This document shows positions 51,497 through 59,637 of a stretch of DNA of 64,000 bases, in pieces. Numbering within the stretch: position 1 is the stretch's first letter; the number at the start of each line of letters is the position of its first letter. A program made the translations under genes and the position numbers. The notes beneath the pieces are model-generated. The model was not told the origin of the DNA and ran no database searches. It worked only from the letters and a program-made list of their open reading frames with translations. The stretch comes from CAZNPL01 sp964574815 (GTDB taxonomy: Bacteria; Planctomycetota; Phycisphaerae; UBA1845): positions 83,454 through 147,453 of the forward strand of contig CAZNPL010000011.1 of assembly GCA_964574815.1 (NCBI GenBank). The letters run 5' to 3'.

Positions 51497-52242
51497 AGAA
51501 CGGCACATTCTACGCCAAGCGGGTGAAGCGGTTCTTTTCCAAGCTGAAGCAGGAGTATGAGAGTCCCGAGGCGCCGGAGCCGTTGGATCCGGTGCGGGCG
51601 CTGATGCTCGGCCTGCTGAGCCGAGAGACGACGGAAGCGAACGCCAAGCGCGCCCTCGATTCGCTGTTCGAAGCCATGGTGGACTACAACGAGCTGCGGG
51701 TATCGACGATACCGGAGATCAGCGAGCGAATCGAGACATACATACCGAATGCAGCGAAGCGGGCTGACGCGTTGCGACGGGTTCTGAACGCAATTTATCA
51801 CAAACAGCACCGAGTTTCGCTGGATCGTCTTCACAAGCTGGGGCGCCGGGAGGCGCGCCACTACCTGGAGAGCCTCGACGGGATGGACGCTCACGCGGCC
51901 GCGTCGGTGGTTTTGTGGAGTCTTGGCGGGCACGCCGTCCCGGTGGACGTTCGGATGTTGGAGCGGCTGCGTCAGGAGGAGCTGGTGGAGCCTTCTGCGA
52001 GCATCGAGGAGGTGCAGGCGTTTCTGGAGCGGAACATTCCCGCCACTGATGCTCGCGAGTTCTGTATCCTGATGGGTCGCCATGTGGACGCCACCGCGAC
52101 GGACGAGGCGGCGTCTGCGACAGACGGGAACAGCCCAAAGCGCAAGACCCGCAAGACTCGGCGCGGGGGGAGCCGCGGAGGCAGGAAGTCATCGAAAAAG
52201 AGCTCCAGCAAGACGGGCGACGAGTCCGGCAGTAGTGGGTGA
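51493..52242 (+). CDS. HhH-GPD-like protein lacking glycosylase catalytic Lys
   Basis: 249 aa. Residues ~30-190 resemble the endonuclease III fold: LMLGLLSRETTEANAKRALD, then the helix-hairpin-helix region LESLDGMDAHAAASVVLWSL and VPVDVRML with the conserved Asp. The Lys that would attack the damaged base is replaced within DAHAAAS, and the four Cys of an iron-sulfur cluster are absent, so it is unlikely to be an active glycosylase. A K/R/S-rich basic tail follows (KRKTRKTRRGGSRGG). It overlaps rbfA and precedes the TPR lipoprotein. A nucleic-acid-binding role is suspected. Confidence 0.65.
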   Translation: MKNGTFYAKRVKRFFSKLKQEYESPEAPEPLDPVRALMLGLLSRETTEANAKRALDSLFEAMVDYNELRVSTIPEISERIETYIPNAAKRADALRRVLNAIYHKQHRVSLDRLHKLGRREARHYLESLDGMDAHAAASVVLWSLGGHAVPVDVRMLERLRQEELVEPSASIEEVQAFLERNIPATDAREFCILMGRHVDATATDEAASATDGNSPKRKTRKTRRGGSRGGRKSSKKSSSKTGDESGSSG

Positions 52243-52253
52243 GAGGGGGGCTG

Positions 52254-55200
52254 ATGATCGTCTCTGAGTCGTGGCGACGGGCGTTTTTACGGTTGCTTGG
52301 GGCCATCGCGTTGGCGATGGTGCCCGTGGGGTGCCGAACCGCGCGTCCGATTGGAGAAGCCTCGTCTGCTCAAACGCAAGCGGCGAACGATGTCACCTAT
52401 GACCCATTGCGGGCGTTCCTCAGTCTGGATGAGATCGCGCCGGATCCGCCCGCGCCCCGGACTCCGGCCGACGGCGTGGCGAATCTCTCGGCGCAGGGTG
52501 CTCGCCGGCTGAAGCGCGCCCGCGGGCTCTACGAAGAGGGGCGGTTCACCGAATCGGCCATCGAACTGGAGAAGGCGCTGCGGCAGGAGCCCGAGCATCC
52601 GCTGCTTCATCGTGAGTTGGCCCTTGCGTTGCGCGCCGCAGGAGAGCACCAGCGCGTGCGCTCGCATCTCAAGACGGCGGTTGAAGGCGATTCCGACGAT
52701 AGTGTGTCGCATTATCTGCTCGGCCTGCTGGCGTTCGAAGATGGGCAATGGGAGCGGGCCATTCGGTATTATCGTACTGCGCTGAAGGCGTCGAACGCGG
52801 AGGCGGAACCGGCGTATGCGGCGCTGTGTCGTTTTCATCTTGCCAAGGCATTGAACGCGGAGGGTTACCTCACGGCGGCGATCGAGCAGTATCGGGCGTA
52901 CGAGGCGGCGGTGGCGGCGCTGCAGGAGGAGGCACGCTCGAATCGCGACCTGGCGGCGCTTCTGGCGATCAACGAGGGGCGGGCGGGCAAGCCGATCTCC
53001 GTGGCGTATGAGAAATTAGGCCGTTATGAGGAGGCGGCCGAAGCGCTTGCGGAGGCGTATCGCGATCGCGAGCCGGATCCGGGAACGCGTGAGCATCTGG
53101 CGCGGCTGCTGGCACGGACGGGTCGTTACGAGGAGGCGCTGGAGCATGCCCGGCTGCTCGTGCAGGACAGCGACCGAGCGTTGGAGCTGTTGGCTGAGCT
53201 GCACGAGGCGGCTGGTACGCCGGAGCGCGTTGTGGACGATTTTCGATCGCTGTATGCGGAGAATCCGGAGCGGTCGGAAGTCCTGAGGGCTTATGCCGAT
53301 GCGCTGGTTCGTTTTGATCGGATCGATGAAGCGAAGGGCTTACTGCAAGAGGCGGTGAATCGGGAGGCGGTCGGCAAGGAGACCTATTGGCGTCTGTTCG
53401 ATTTGTGCGAGCAGACCGGGGCGTGGGGTGAGGCTCTGGCGACGGCTGCGGCCGCGGTTGAACGTTTTCCGGAGGCATTCGACACGGCCAAAGCGAAGGT
53501 TGTAGCGCTGGCGGACGACGCAGAGGCGATGCAGGCGTTGCTCGGCGACGGGGAATCGAGACCGCCGGATGACCGCGGCGCCGCGAGCGCGGCGCTGCTT
53601 GGCGCCCTGGCACGTAATGCCGAGGGTACGGAGCAAGCTCGGCGATTGCTGGAAAACGCGATCCGGGAGGAGCCGGGTTTCAAGCCCGCGCGGGTCGAGC
53701 TGGCCGGCATACTTCTGGATGAGTTCGAGTGGCAAGCGGTAATCGACCTGGTCACTTCGGATGAGGAGGCGCTGCGCGACGACAATCGGCTGCAACGACT
53801 GTGCGGGCGGGCGTACGCCGGCCTCGACGAATTCGAGCACGCGGCGGAGCATCTTAACGCAGCATTGGCGCTCAATCCGTCCGACGTGGGTGCGATGGTG
53901 GCATTGGCAGGAGTGTACAGCGAGGCGGGCCAGGTTCATCGGGCGGCCAGTCAATACAAACGCATTCTGGAATTGAACCCGCTCCACGAGGCGGCGCGCG
54001 AGGAGCTGATCAAGTATTACGTTGGGGCGGAGCCCGCGCGGACCGAGGAGGCCCGGGAACATCTGGCGGAATTGCAGCGTCTGAATGCCTCGCCGCACCG
54101 CATCGCGCGCTGCAAGGCATTGATCGAGCGGGGCGAGGTCAGCCGGGATACCGACTGGGAGGCGTACCGCGAAGTGTTGACGCGCGCTACGGCGGAGCAC
54201 GGTCCCGACGCTGCGACGTATGCGCGCATCGCCGAGAGCTACATTGCGGAGGGTCGTTTTCAGGAGGCGGTAGCCCCGATGGAGCAGGCGCTGGCGCTCG
54301 ATCCGTATGACGATGACGTGATTGATGCAAGCCTGGTCGCACTTCAACGGACGTTGCAGTACGAGCGTCTCGTAAGATATGTGCGTGAGCTGTTGGACCG
54401 CCATCCCAATCGGGTCAAGTGGATCGTAGCGCTGTGGCAGGCGTTGACGGAGGATCACCGCTTCGAAGAGGCGTACGCCGTGGCGAAGGCGCGTCTTGGC
54501 GACCCGCGGCTTTCAGAGGAGGAGCGCGATCGGTTCCGCGGCTTTTGTTTCCTGGCGCTGTCCCGCGGGCAGCAATGGACGGAGTTGATCGACCTGGTAA
54601 GAGCCTGGCACGAGGCCGAGCCGGAAGACCCGCAACTGGCGCTCTGGCTGGTCATAGCGTTCGGCGCGGCCGACCGGCACGATGAGGCGATTGAGGTTGC
54701 ATACGCATGGTATAACGACGATCCCAACGCCGAAAACCGCTTTGGGACCTTGCAGACGGCGTTGCGGCAAGCCAACCGGCTTGACCGGGCAATGCAACTC
54801 GTGCTGGAACGGCTGGAGCGCGATCAGTCAGATCCCGCCCTACAGGAGGAGATGGTCGATCTGCTGATGCTTGCCAAGCGTCCTGACGAGGCGCTCGAAC
54901 TGCTTGATCATCTCGATGTCCAGTCGGAGAACTCGGTGTTCTGGCGATTGAAGCGCCTGGAAGTGTTGCAGCATGACCAACGCTTTGAAGAGGCGGGCGA
55001 GGTACTGTCTCTCTGGATTCAGCAGATCCGGTCGCAGGCTCAGATGTCGAACACGCGGTTCGAGGCACAACTGGCGGAACTTCAGTTCAGGTTGGCCACT
55101 AACAAACTGCAGAGGGGGGACCTCGAGGAGGCGGCGGCGGATTTGACACGGTGGAAGGAGGAGACCCGCCACGACCCCATCCGCATCGCCTACCTTCAAC

Positions 55201-55763
55201 GATTGTCCGTCTGCTACACGTATCAGGGAGATGTGGACCGGGCGATCGAAGCGCTTCGGGAAGCGCATGAGTTGAATCCGCGTGCCGAAGGCCTGAACAA
55301 TGACCTTGGCTACAGCCTTTCGGACGCCGGTCGTGATCTTGACGAGGCGGAGCGGATGATTCGTTACGCCGTGGGGCTTGATCCGGACAACGGAGCGTAT
55401 CTCGACAGTCTGGGATGGGTGCTCTACAAGAAGGGGCGGTTCGAAGCGGCGCGGGAATGGCTGGAGAAAGCGGAGACGATTATTGCGTATGAACGTGCGC
55501 TCGGCGCCGGGGTGCCTTCGGACGCGGTGATCTATGGTCATCTGGGGGATGTGTATTGGAAGCTGGATCTATCGGAGGAGGCGGTTGAGTCCTGGCGGAG
55601 AGCGGCCGAGTTGCTGAAGGATGCTCCGGACCTTGAGATCAACGTTCAGATGCGTGACGCGCTGGACGGCGTGAACGGCAAACTGAAGGCGGTGCAGGAG
55701 GGGCGGGAGCCGGAAACGGCTGCCGTCGTCGGCGCAGCCGAGGAGCCTGAACCGGCGCGATGA
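52254..55763 (+). CDS. Large TPR lipoprotein
   Basis: 1169 aa from ATG 52254; the GTG at 52239 sits in front of GAGGGGGG and is less probable. Lipobox MVPVGC gives Cys27. From ~residue 75 onwards the protein is almost wholly tetratricopeptide-type helical pairs, for example EGRFTESAIELEKALRQEPE, AEGRFQEAVAPMEQALALDP and CYTYQGDVDRAIEALREAHE. Expected to be an inner- or outer-membrane-anchored scaffold for protein complexes. It is the last gene of this operon, overlapping the HhH gene frame slightly upstream. Individual partner unknown. Confidence 0.82.
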   Translation: MIVSESWRRAFLRLLGAIALAMVPVGCRTARPIGEASSAQTQAANDVTYDPLRAFLSLDEIAPDPPAPRTPADGVANLSAQGARRLKRARGLYEEGRFTESAIELEKALRQEPEHPLLHRELALALRAAGEHQRVRSHLKTAVEGDSDDSVSHYLLGLLAFEDGQWERAIRYYRTALKASNAEAEPAYAALCRFHLAKALNAEGYLTAAIEQYRAYEAAVAALQEEARSNRDLAALLAINEGRAGKPISVAYEKLGRYEEAAEALAEAYRDREPDPGTREHLARLLARTGRYEEALEHARLLVQDSDRALELLAELHEAAGTPERVVDDFRSLYAENPERSEVLRAYADALVRFDRIDEAKGLLQEAVNREAVGKETYWRLFDLCEQTGAWGEALATAAAAVERFPEAFDTAKAKVVALADDAEAMQALLGDGESRPPDDRGAASAALLGALARNAEGTEQARRLLENAIREEPGFKPARVELAGILLDEFEWQAVIDLVTSDEEALRDDNRLQRLCGRAYAGLDEFEHAAEHLNAALALNPSDVGAMVALAGVYSEAGQVHRAASQYKRILELNPLHEAAREELIKYYVGAEPARTEEAREHLAELQRLNASPHRIARCKALIERGEVSRDTDWEAYREVLTRATAEHGPDAATYARIAESYIAEGRFQEAVAPMEQALALDPYDDDVIDASLVALQRTLQYERLVRYVRELLDRHPNRVKWIVALWQALTEDHRFEEAYAVAKARLGDPRLSEEERDRFRGFCFLALSRGQQWTELIDLVRAWHEAEPEDPQLALWLVIAFGAADRHDEAIEVAYAWYNDDPNAENRFGTLQTALRQANRLDRAMQLVLERLERDQSDPALQEEMVDLLMLAKRPDEALELLDHLDVQSENSVFWRLKRLEVLQHDQRFEEAGEVLSLWIQQIRSQAQMSNTRFEAQLAELQFRLATNKLQRGDLEEAAADLTRWKEETRHDPIRIAYLQRLSVCYTYQGDVDRAIEALREAHELNPRAEGLNNDLGYSLSDAGRDLDEAERMIRYAVGLDPDNGAYLDSLGWVLYKKGRFEAAREWLEKAETIIAYERALGAGVPSDAVIYGHLGDVYWKLDLSEEAVESWRRAAELLKDAPDLEINVQMRDALDGVNGKLKAVQEGREPETAAVVGAAEEPEPAR

Positions 55764-55826
55764 ATTCGCTGAGCATTCGCAACGGTGATGTCACTTTTTT
55801 TGAGAAAGTAGCAAGAGGGACGATAC

Positions 55827-56573
55827 ATGTCAGGCCACTCGAAATGGTCGACGATCAAGCACAAGAAAGCCCGTCTTGACGCGAAGCGCGGCAAGAACTG
55901 GAGCAAACTGGCACGAAATGTCACGATGGCCGCCCGGACCGGCGGCAACCCGGAGGATAACCCGCGGCTGCGGCTGGCGATCGACAAGGCCAAGGCCGAC
56001 AACATGCCCAAGGACACCATCGAGAAGGCCATCAAGAAAGGGACCGGCGAGATCGAGGGTCAAGCGTACGAGGAGATTCTGTACGAGGGTTACGCCCACG
56101 GCGGGGTGGCGGTCATGGCGCGGGCGGTGACCGACAATCGCAATCGCACGGCCGCGGAGGTCAAGAAGATTTTCGAGCGGGCGGATGGGAACCTGGGTGC
56201 GTCCAATTGCGTGGCCTGGATGTTCTCGCAGAAGGGGGTGTTCGCGATCGGCACCGAGCACGTCAGCGAGGAGAAACTTCTCGAAGTGGCGTTGGAGGCC
56301 GGGGCGGAGGACGTGCAGTCGTCTGAAATGGTGCATGAGATTACTTGTGCTCCGGAGGCGTATCAATCCGTCAAGGCGGCCTTGGAAGCGGCGGAGATTC
56401 CGATCGAATCGTCGGATGTGACGAGCGTGGCGGGCACGACCATCAGCCTCGATCTGAGCAGTGCCCGGAAGGTCCTCAAGCTGGTCGAGGATCTCGAGGA
56501 GCACGACGACATCGAGAGCGTCTCGTCCAATTTCGACATTCCGGACGATGTGTTGAAGCAGCTTTCCGTGTAA
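55827..56573 (+). CDS. yebC: YebC/PmpR-family DNA-binding regulator / translation factor
   Basis: 248 aa, a full-length member: MSGHSKWSTIKHKKARLDAK, WSKLARNVTMAARTGGNP, TIEKAIKKGTGEI and the acidic last third (LKLVEDLEEHDDIESVSSNF). These proteins were described as transcription regulators and more recently as factors that relieve ribosome stalling at certain sequences. A leader with T7 at 55794-55800 precedes it, but no convincing promoter. The usual ruvC neighbour is absent. Confidence 0.95.
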   Translation: MSGHSKWSTIKHKKARLDAKRGKNWSKLARNVTMAARTGGNPEDNPRLRLAIDKAKADNMPKDTIEKAIKKGTGEIEGQAYEEILYEGYAHGGVAVMARAVTDNRNRTAAEVKKIFERADGNLGASNCVAWMFSQKGVFAIGTEHVSEEKLLEVALEAGAEDVQSSEMVHEITCAPEAYQSVKAALEAAEIPIESSDVTSVAGTTISLDLSSARKVLKLVEDLEEHDDIESVSSNFDIPDDVLKQLSV

Positions 56574-56585
56574 CGGGCGGCGGGG

Positions 56586-56601
56586 TGGCATTGCAATTGC
56601 A
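56586..56601 (+). promoter_or_regulatory. Candidate sigma-54 promoter upstream of the tri-heme peroxidase gene
   Basis: TGGCATTGCAATTGCA: TGGCA at -24 and TTGCA at -12, with GG (56587-56588) and GC (56599-56600) 10 nt apart. The expected start is ~56612, about 197 nt before the ATG at 56809. It lies just after the yebC stop, so it would serve the peroxidase gene. Confidence 0.55.
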
Positions 56602-56620
56602 TGCTCCTGACCCGCAGATG

Positions 56621-56656
56621 CCCCGATAGGGCGCCGCGAATCGCGGCGATTCGGGG
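56621..56656 (+). other. Imperfect hairpin in the peroxidase leader
   Basis: CCCCGA (56621-56626) and TCGGGG (56651-56656) flank the perfect inner palindrome CGCCGCGA / TCGCGGCG (56632-56639 and 56641-56648). No T-run follows. It would lie in the 5' leader of the peroxidase message if the promoter at 56586 is used. Confidence 0.5.
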
Positions 56657-56808
56657 ACGGCGGTCTTGCATTGGTCGTCAGGCGGTCGCGGGCCAGATCG
56701 GAGCGGGTGGGGGGAAAGCGGGTCGGGTTTGATCGAATTGAAGGCATGAACCGCGTGCTATGGCGTGGTGGTCCCGGGTCGGGGGATCCCTGCCGAGAGG
56801 AGCTTGCA

Positions 56809-58239
56809 ATGGCCAAGGGCGTTTCAACTGAGAATGAAGCGGCACCGCCGACACGGAGCCGGCGTCGGGTGACGGTGGTCATCGTGGGGGTGATTGTTGT
56901 GCTGGGCTTGCTGCTTCCCGTATCGAACCTGTTCCTGTCACCCGTATCGGGGACGGTGTTGGCGAGCACGGCGCAGGCGTACCCCGCCTTCGCTGAGGCG
57001 GCAACCGTGCTGGAGCGTGATTGCGCGGATTGCCACAGCGAGCACACGCGAAAGCCTCTTTACATGTGGATTCCCGTGGTCAGCGGGTTGATCAATCGCG
57101 ACATCGCCACCGGACTGCGCTACTTTGATATGTTCTCCGAGTTGCCACCTCCGGCGGGCGGATCGTTCGCCGAGCCCGGGCTGGCGAAGTTGGAGTACGT
57201 GCTCGAAACGGAATCGATGCCGCCGGCGCGTTACGTGGCGCTGCACTGGGATCGTGGGCTAAGCGAAGAAGACGAGGCGGCGCTGCGCGAATGGATCACC
57301 CGGACGCGGCGTGAACAGCATCGGGTGGAGGGCGTTGCGGCGGAGTTCGAAACGGACGCGTTGCAGCCGCTGCCTCGTTCGGTCAAACTGAGCGCTGCTA
57401 AGGTCGAGCTGGGTGACAGACTTTTCCACGACGTGCGGCTGTCGAAGGACGACACACTGTCGTGTGCTTCGTGCCACGGGCTGGACAAGGGGGGCACGGA
57501 CCAGGCGCCGGTGTCGACGGGCGTCGGGGATGCGAAGGGGCCCATCAACGCCCCGACGGTTTACAATTCGGCGTATAACATCGCGCAGTTCTGGGACGGG
57601 CGGGCGGCGGACCTTCAGGAGCAGGCCGGCGGACCAGTTGTGAACCCGATCGAGATGGCCTCCACGTGGGAGGAGGTTCTGGGCAAGCTTTCTCAGGACG
57701 AAGCGTTCGTGGCCGAGTTCACGGCGGTGTATCCCGGGGGGTTGAGTGCCGAGAACATTACGGATGCGATCGCCGAGTTCGAGCGATCGTTGATCACGCC
57801 CAATAACCATTTCGACGCCTATCTGCGCGGGGACGAGACGGCGCTGGCGGCCGAGGAGCTCGATGGACTGCATTTGTTTCGCGAGAATGCCTGTGCGAAC
57901 TGCCACTGCGGGAGCATTTTGGGCGGGCGCTCCTTCGAGCACATGGGGCGGCGGTCGGACTACTTCGCCGACCGCGGCGACGTGACCGATGCGGACTACG
58001 GGCGTTACAACGTGACGAAGAATGAGGGCGACCGTCACGCATTCAAGGTTCCCACTCTGCGGAACATCGAGCTGACTTTCCCTTATTATCACGACGGGAC
58101 GCGGGCCACCCTTGAGCAGGCGGTCGCCGATATGGCCAAGTATCAGGGCTATCGGGATTTCACCGAAGCCGAGACAGCCGCGGTGGTCAAGTTTCTCAAG
58201 ACTCTGACGGGCGAGGAGCGCGACGGGCGCCTGTATTGA
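56809..58239 (+). CDS. Tri-heme cytochrome c peroxidase with fused N-terminal haem-binding domain
   Basis: 476 aa from ATG 56809 (GAGAGGAG ~7 nt upstream). An N-terminal membrane anchor (TVVIVGVIVVLGLLLPVSNL) is followed by a haem-binding domain of the PF14376 type with Cys72-x-x-Cys75-His76 (RDCADCHSEHTRKPLYMW). The rest is a di-haem peroxidase of the CcpA/MauG type with CASCH (219-223) and CANCH (362-366), plus DKGGTDQAPVSTG and FKVPTLRNIELTFPYYHDG. It would reduce hydrogen peroxide in the periplasm with electrons from the respiratory chain. The E. coli YhjA quinol peroxidase is a comparable tri-haem enzyme. A sigma-54-like promoter precedes it. Confidence 0.85.
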   Translation: MAKGVSTENEAAPPTRSRRRVTVVIVGVIVVLGLLLPVSNLFLSPVSGTVLASTAQAYPAFAEAATVLERDCADCHSEHTRKPLYMWIPVVSGLINRDIATGLRYFDMFSELPPPAGGSFAEPGLAKLEYVLETESMPPARYVALHWDRGLSEEDEAALREWITRTRREQHRVEGVAAEFETDALQPLPRSVKLSAAKVELGDRLFHDVRLSKDDTLSCASCHGLDKGGTDQAPVSTGVGDAKGPINAPTVYNSAYNIAQFWDGRAADLQEQAGGPVVNPIEMASTWEEVLGKLSQDEAFVAEFTAVYPGGLSAENITDAIAEFERSLITPNNHFDAYLRGDETALAAEELDGLHLFRENACANCHCGSILGGRSFEHMGRRSDYFADRGDVTDADYGRYNVTKNEGDRHAFKVPTLRNIELTFPYYHDGTRATLEQAVADMAKYQGYRDFTEAETAAVVKFLKTLTGEERDGRLY

Positions 58240-58303
58240 TCGTAAGCGCGCGCTGCGCGAACCTTGTACTCTGCAATCTTCCGACTTCCCGCGGGTTGCT
58301 TCG

Positions 58304-58885
58304 TCAGACAGTAGAGGTTTGGCTTCGGATCAGGGCGAGCCACTCGCGGTTGCCGGCGTCTCCGCGGACGGGGCTTTCTATTGTGCGTTCGACCTTCACG
58401 CCCAAGTCCGCCAGGCGTTCGACTGTGCTGCTTAGAGTCGCCTCGGCCATTTCGTCGGGGAGGACGCCCTTGCGGAGCTGCCGGCGGTCGGCCTCATAGT
58501 GGGGCTTGATCAGTGAGATGATCGTTCCGCCCGGCTCGATCAGTTCGAGCGCTCGGGGGAGGACGAGATACTGGCGGGTCCACCCGACGTCTACGGTGAC
58601 GAGTTGCACCGGTTGGTCGATTTCAACGTCCAGTGCGTTGGTTCGCTCGAGCACGATGACCCGGTCGTCTCGCCTCAGCGACCAGTCCAGGGTGCCGTAG
58701 CCGGTGTCGACGGCGTAGACCTTGCGGGCTTTGCGCTGCAGGAGGCAGTCGACGAAGCCGCCGACGTTGCTGCCCAGGTCGACGCAGATCATCCCGGCGG
58801 GGTCGAGGGCGAAGTGGTCGAGGGCGAACGCCAGTTTGGCGCCGGCGCGGGACACGTAGCCGGGTTGGTCGGAACTCGCCGTCAT
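58304..58885 (-). CDS. TlyA-like FtsJ-fold methyltransferase without S4 domain
   Basis: 193 aa. Begins near the TlyA sequence YVSRAGAKLAFALDHF, followed by the SAM-binding motif CVDLGSNVGGFVDCLLQ, VYAVDTGYGTLDW, LERTNALD and SLIKPHYEADR. TlyA proteins methylate 16S/23S rRNA ribose (2'-O) and usually have an N-terminal S4 RNA-binding domain of ~60 residues, which is absent here; the gene is complete because an ATG opens it and the upstream frame has no S4 homology. It converges with the peroxidase gene, 64 nt apart. Confidence 0.8.
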   Translation of the reverse strand: MTASSDQPGYVSRAGAKLAFALDHFALDPAGMICVDLGSNVGGFVDCLLQRKARKVYAVDTGYGTLDWSLRRDDRVIVLERTNALDVEIDQPVQLVTVDVGWTRQYLVLPRALELIEPGGTIISLIKPHYEADRRQLRKGVLPDEMAEATLSSTVERLADLGVKVERTIESPVRGDAGNREWLALIRSQTSTV

Positions 58886-59084
58886 GGTTCACCCTGCATC
58901 GATGCGCCTTTCATTCTCAGACGGCTCACGCGGGATGTCCATAACCTTGGCTGGTCGGAACCAAGTGAGAAGCGACCGTAAATGCATGGTGAGATTGTCT
59001 GTGCCTCGTGTTGGAACGGTGTGACTCTCCGAGACCGCTCCATGACTGTCGCGGTATTGATCGGGTGGATTGTCGCACGGGCAA

Positions 59085-59137
59085 GCTCCGCCGCCTTGGG
59101 CGGCTCCGCTTGCCCATTGCACCCGTGGTAAAGCATG
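59085..59137. repeat. Dispersed GGCAAGC/GCTTGCC imperfect palindrome, copy 2
   Basis: GGGCAAGCTCCGCCGCC ... GGCGGCTCCGCTTGCCC: the outer arms are complementary with a small internal asymmetry. A relative is at 37818-37868. Confidence 0.55.
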
Positions 59138-59204
59138 AGGTACTGTCGGCGGGTACGAAGCGCTGAGACCACGTCTTTGGCGGTGGGTGTTTCCGGCGGG
59201 GAAA

Positions 59205-59232
59205 CACTGGCGGACAAGCCGCCAGCGACACC
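59205..59232. repeat. CACTGGCGG hairpin repeat, fourth copy
   Basis: CACTGGCGG-ACAAG-CCGCCAGCG-ACACC. Same hairpin family as 21801, 21857 and 24688. Confidence 0.6.
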
Positions 59233-59272
59233 TTTGGCACCTTGGTAAAGTGCGCGGCATCTGTGACAAGGT

Positions 59273-59299
59273 CCATGGTATTCTCCATGAATACCATGG
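59273..59299 (-). other. Perfect 10-bp stem-loop downstream of rpsT
   Basis: CCATGGTATT (59273-59282) and AATACCATGG (59290-59299) are perfectly complementary around a 7-nt loop. It begins ~29 nt past the rpsT stop codon on the minus strand. No T-run follows, so it may stabilise the 3' end rather than terminate alone. Confidence 0.5.
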
Positions 59300-59327
59300 C
59301 GGTTTCGATCAACAGGTTGCGGAGGGC

Positions 59328-59603
59328 TTATGACGCGGAGGTGGCCAGGGCGTTGAGGCGCGTGGCCAGGCGGGACTTCTTTCGGGCCGCGGCGTTTTGG
59401 TGGATGGTTCCCTTGGCGGCGTTCTGGTCGAGGAGTTTGGTCGTTGCCCGGAAGTGTTCCGTCGCCTGGGCGGCGTCGTTGTCGCGGACGGCCTCGAGGA
59501 ACTTGCGGATCTGCGACTTGAGCGCGCTGCGGCGGCTCCGGTTGCGGGCGCGCCGGGCTTCGTTCTGCTTCATTCGTTTCTTTGCGGACGTCGTGTTGGG
59601 CAC
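59328..59603 (-). CDS. rpsT: Small ribosomal subunit protein bS20
   Basis: 91 aa, typical length. Highly basic N-terminus (NTTSAKKRMKQNEARRARNR), then SALKSQIRKFLEAVRDND and the C-terminal KGTIHQNAAARKKSRLATRLN helix. It binds 16S rRNA early in 30S assembly. It lies 34 nt downstream of the TPR gene and could be on the same transcript. Confidence 0.96.
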   Translation of the reverse strand: MPNTTSAKKRMKQNEARRARNRSRRSALKSQIRKFLEAVRDNDAAQATEHFRATTKLLDQNAAKGTIHQNAAARKKSRLATRLNALATSAS

Positions 59604-59637
59604 GTGTGCTTATCTCCTGAATCCTGTGCTCTAAGGC

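Larger units (their letters stand above)
58886..59327. other. Non-coding region with dispersed repeats
   Basis: About 442 nt. Holds a GGCAAGC/GCTTGCC element (59085-59137), a CACTGGCGG hairpin (59205-59232) and a 10-bp hairpin (59273-59299) just past rpsT. No coding signal was seen. Confidence 0.55.

Noticed and set aside
55794..55800. T7 run before yebC as a terminator
   Set aside because: The preceding GTGATGTCAC can form only a 4-bp stem with an impossible 2-nt loop.
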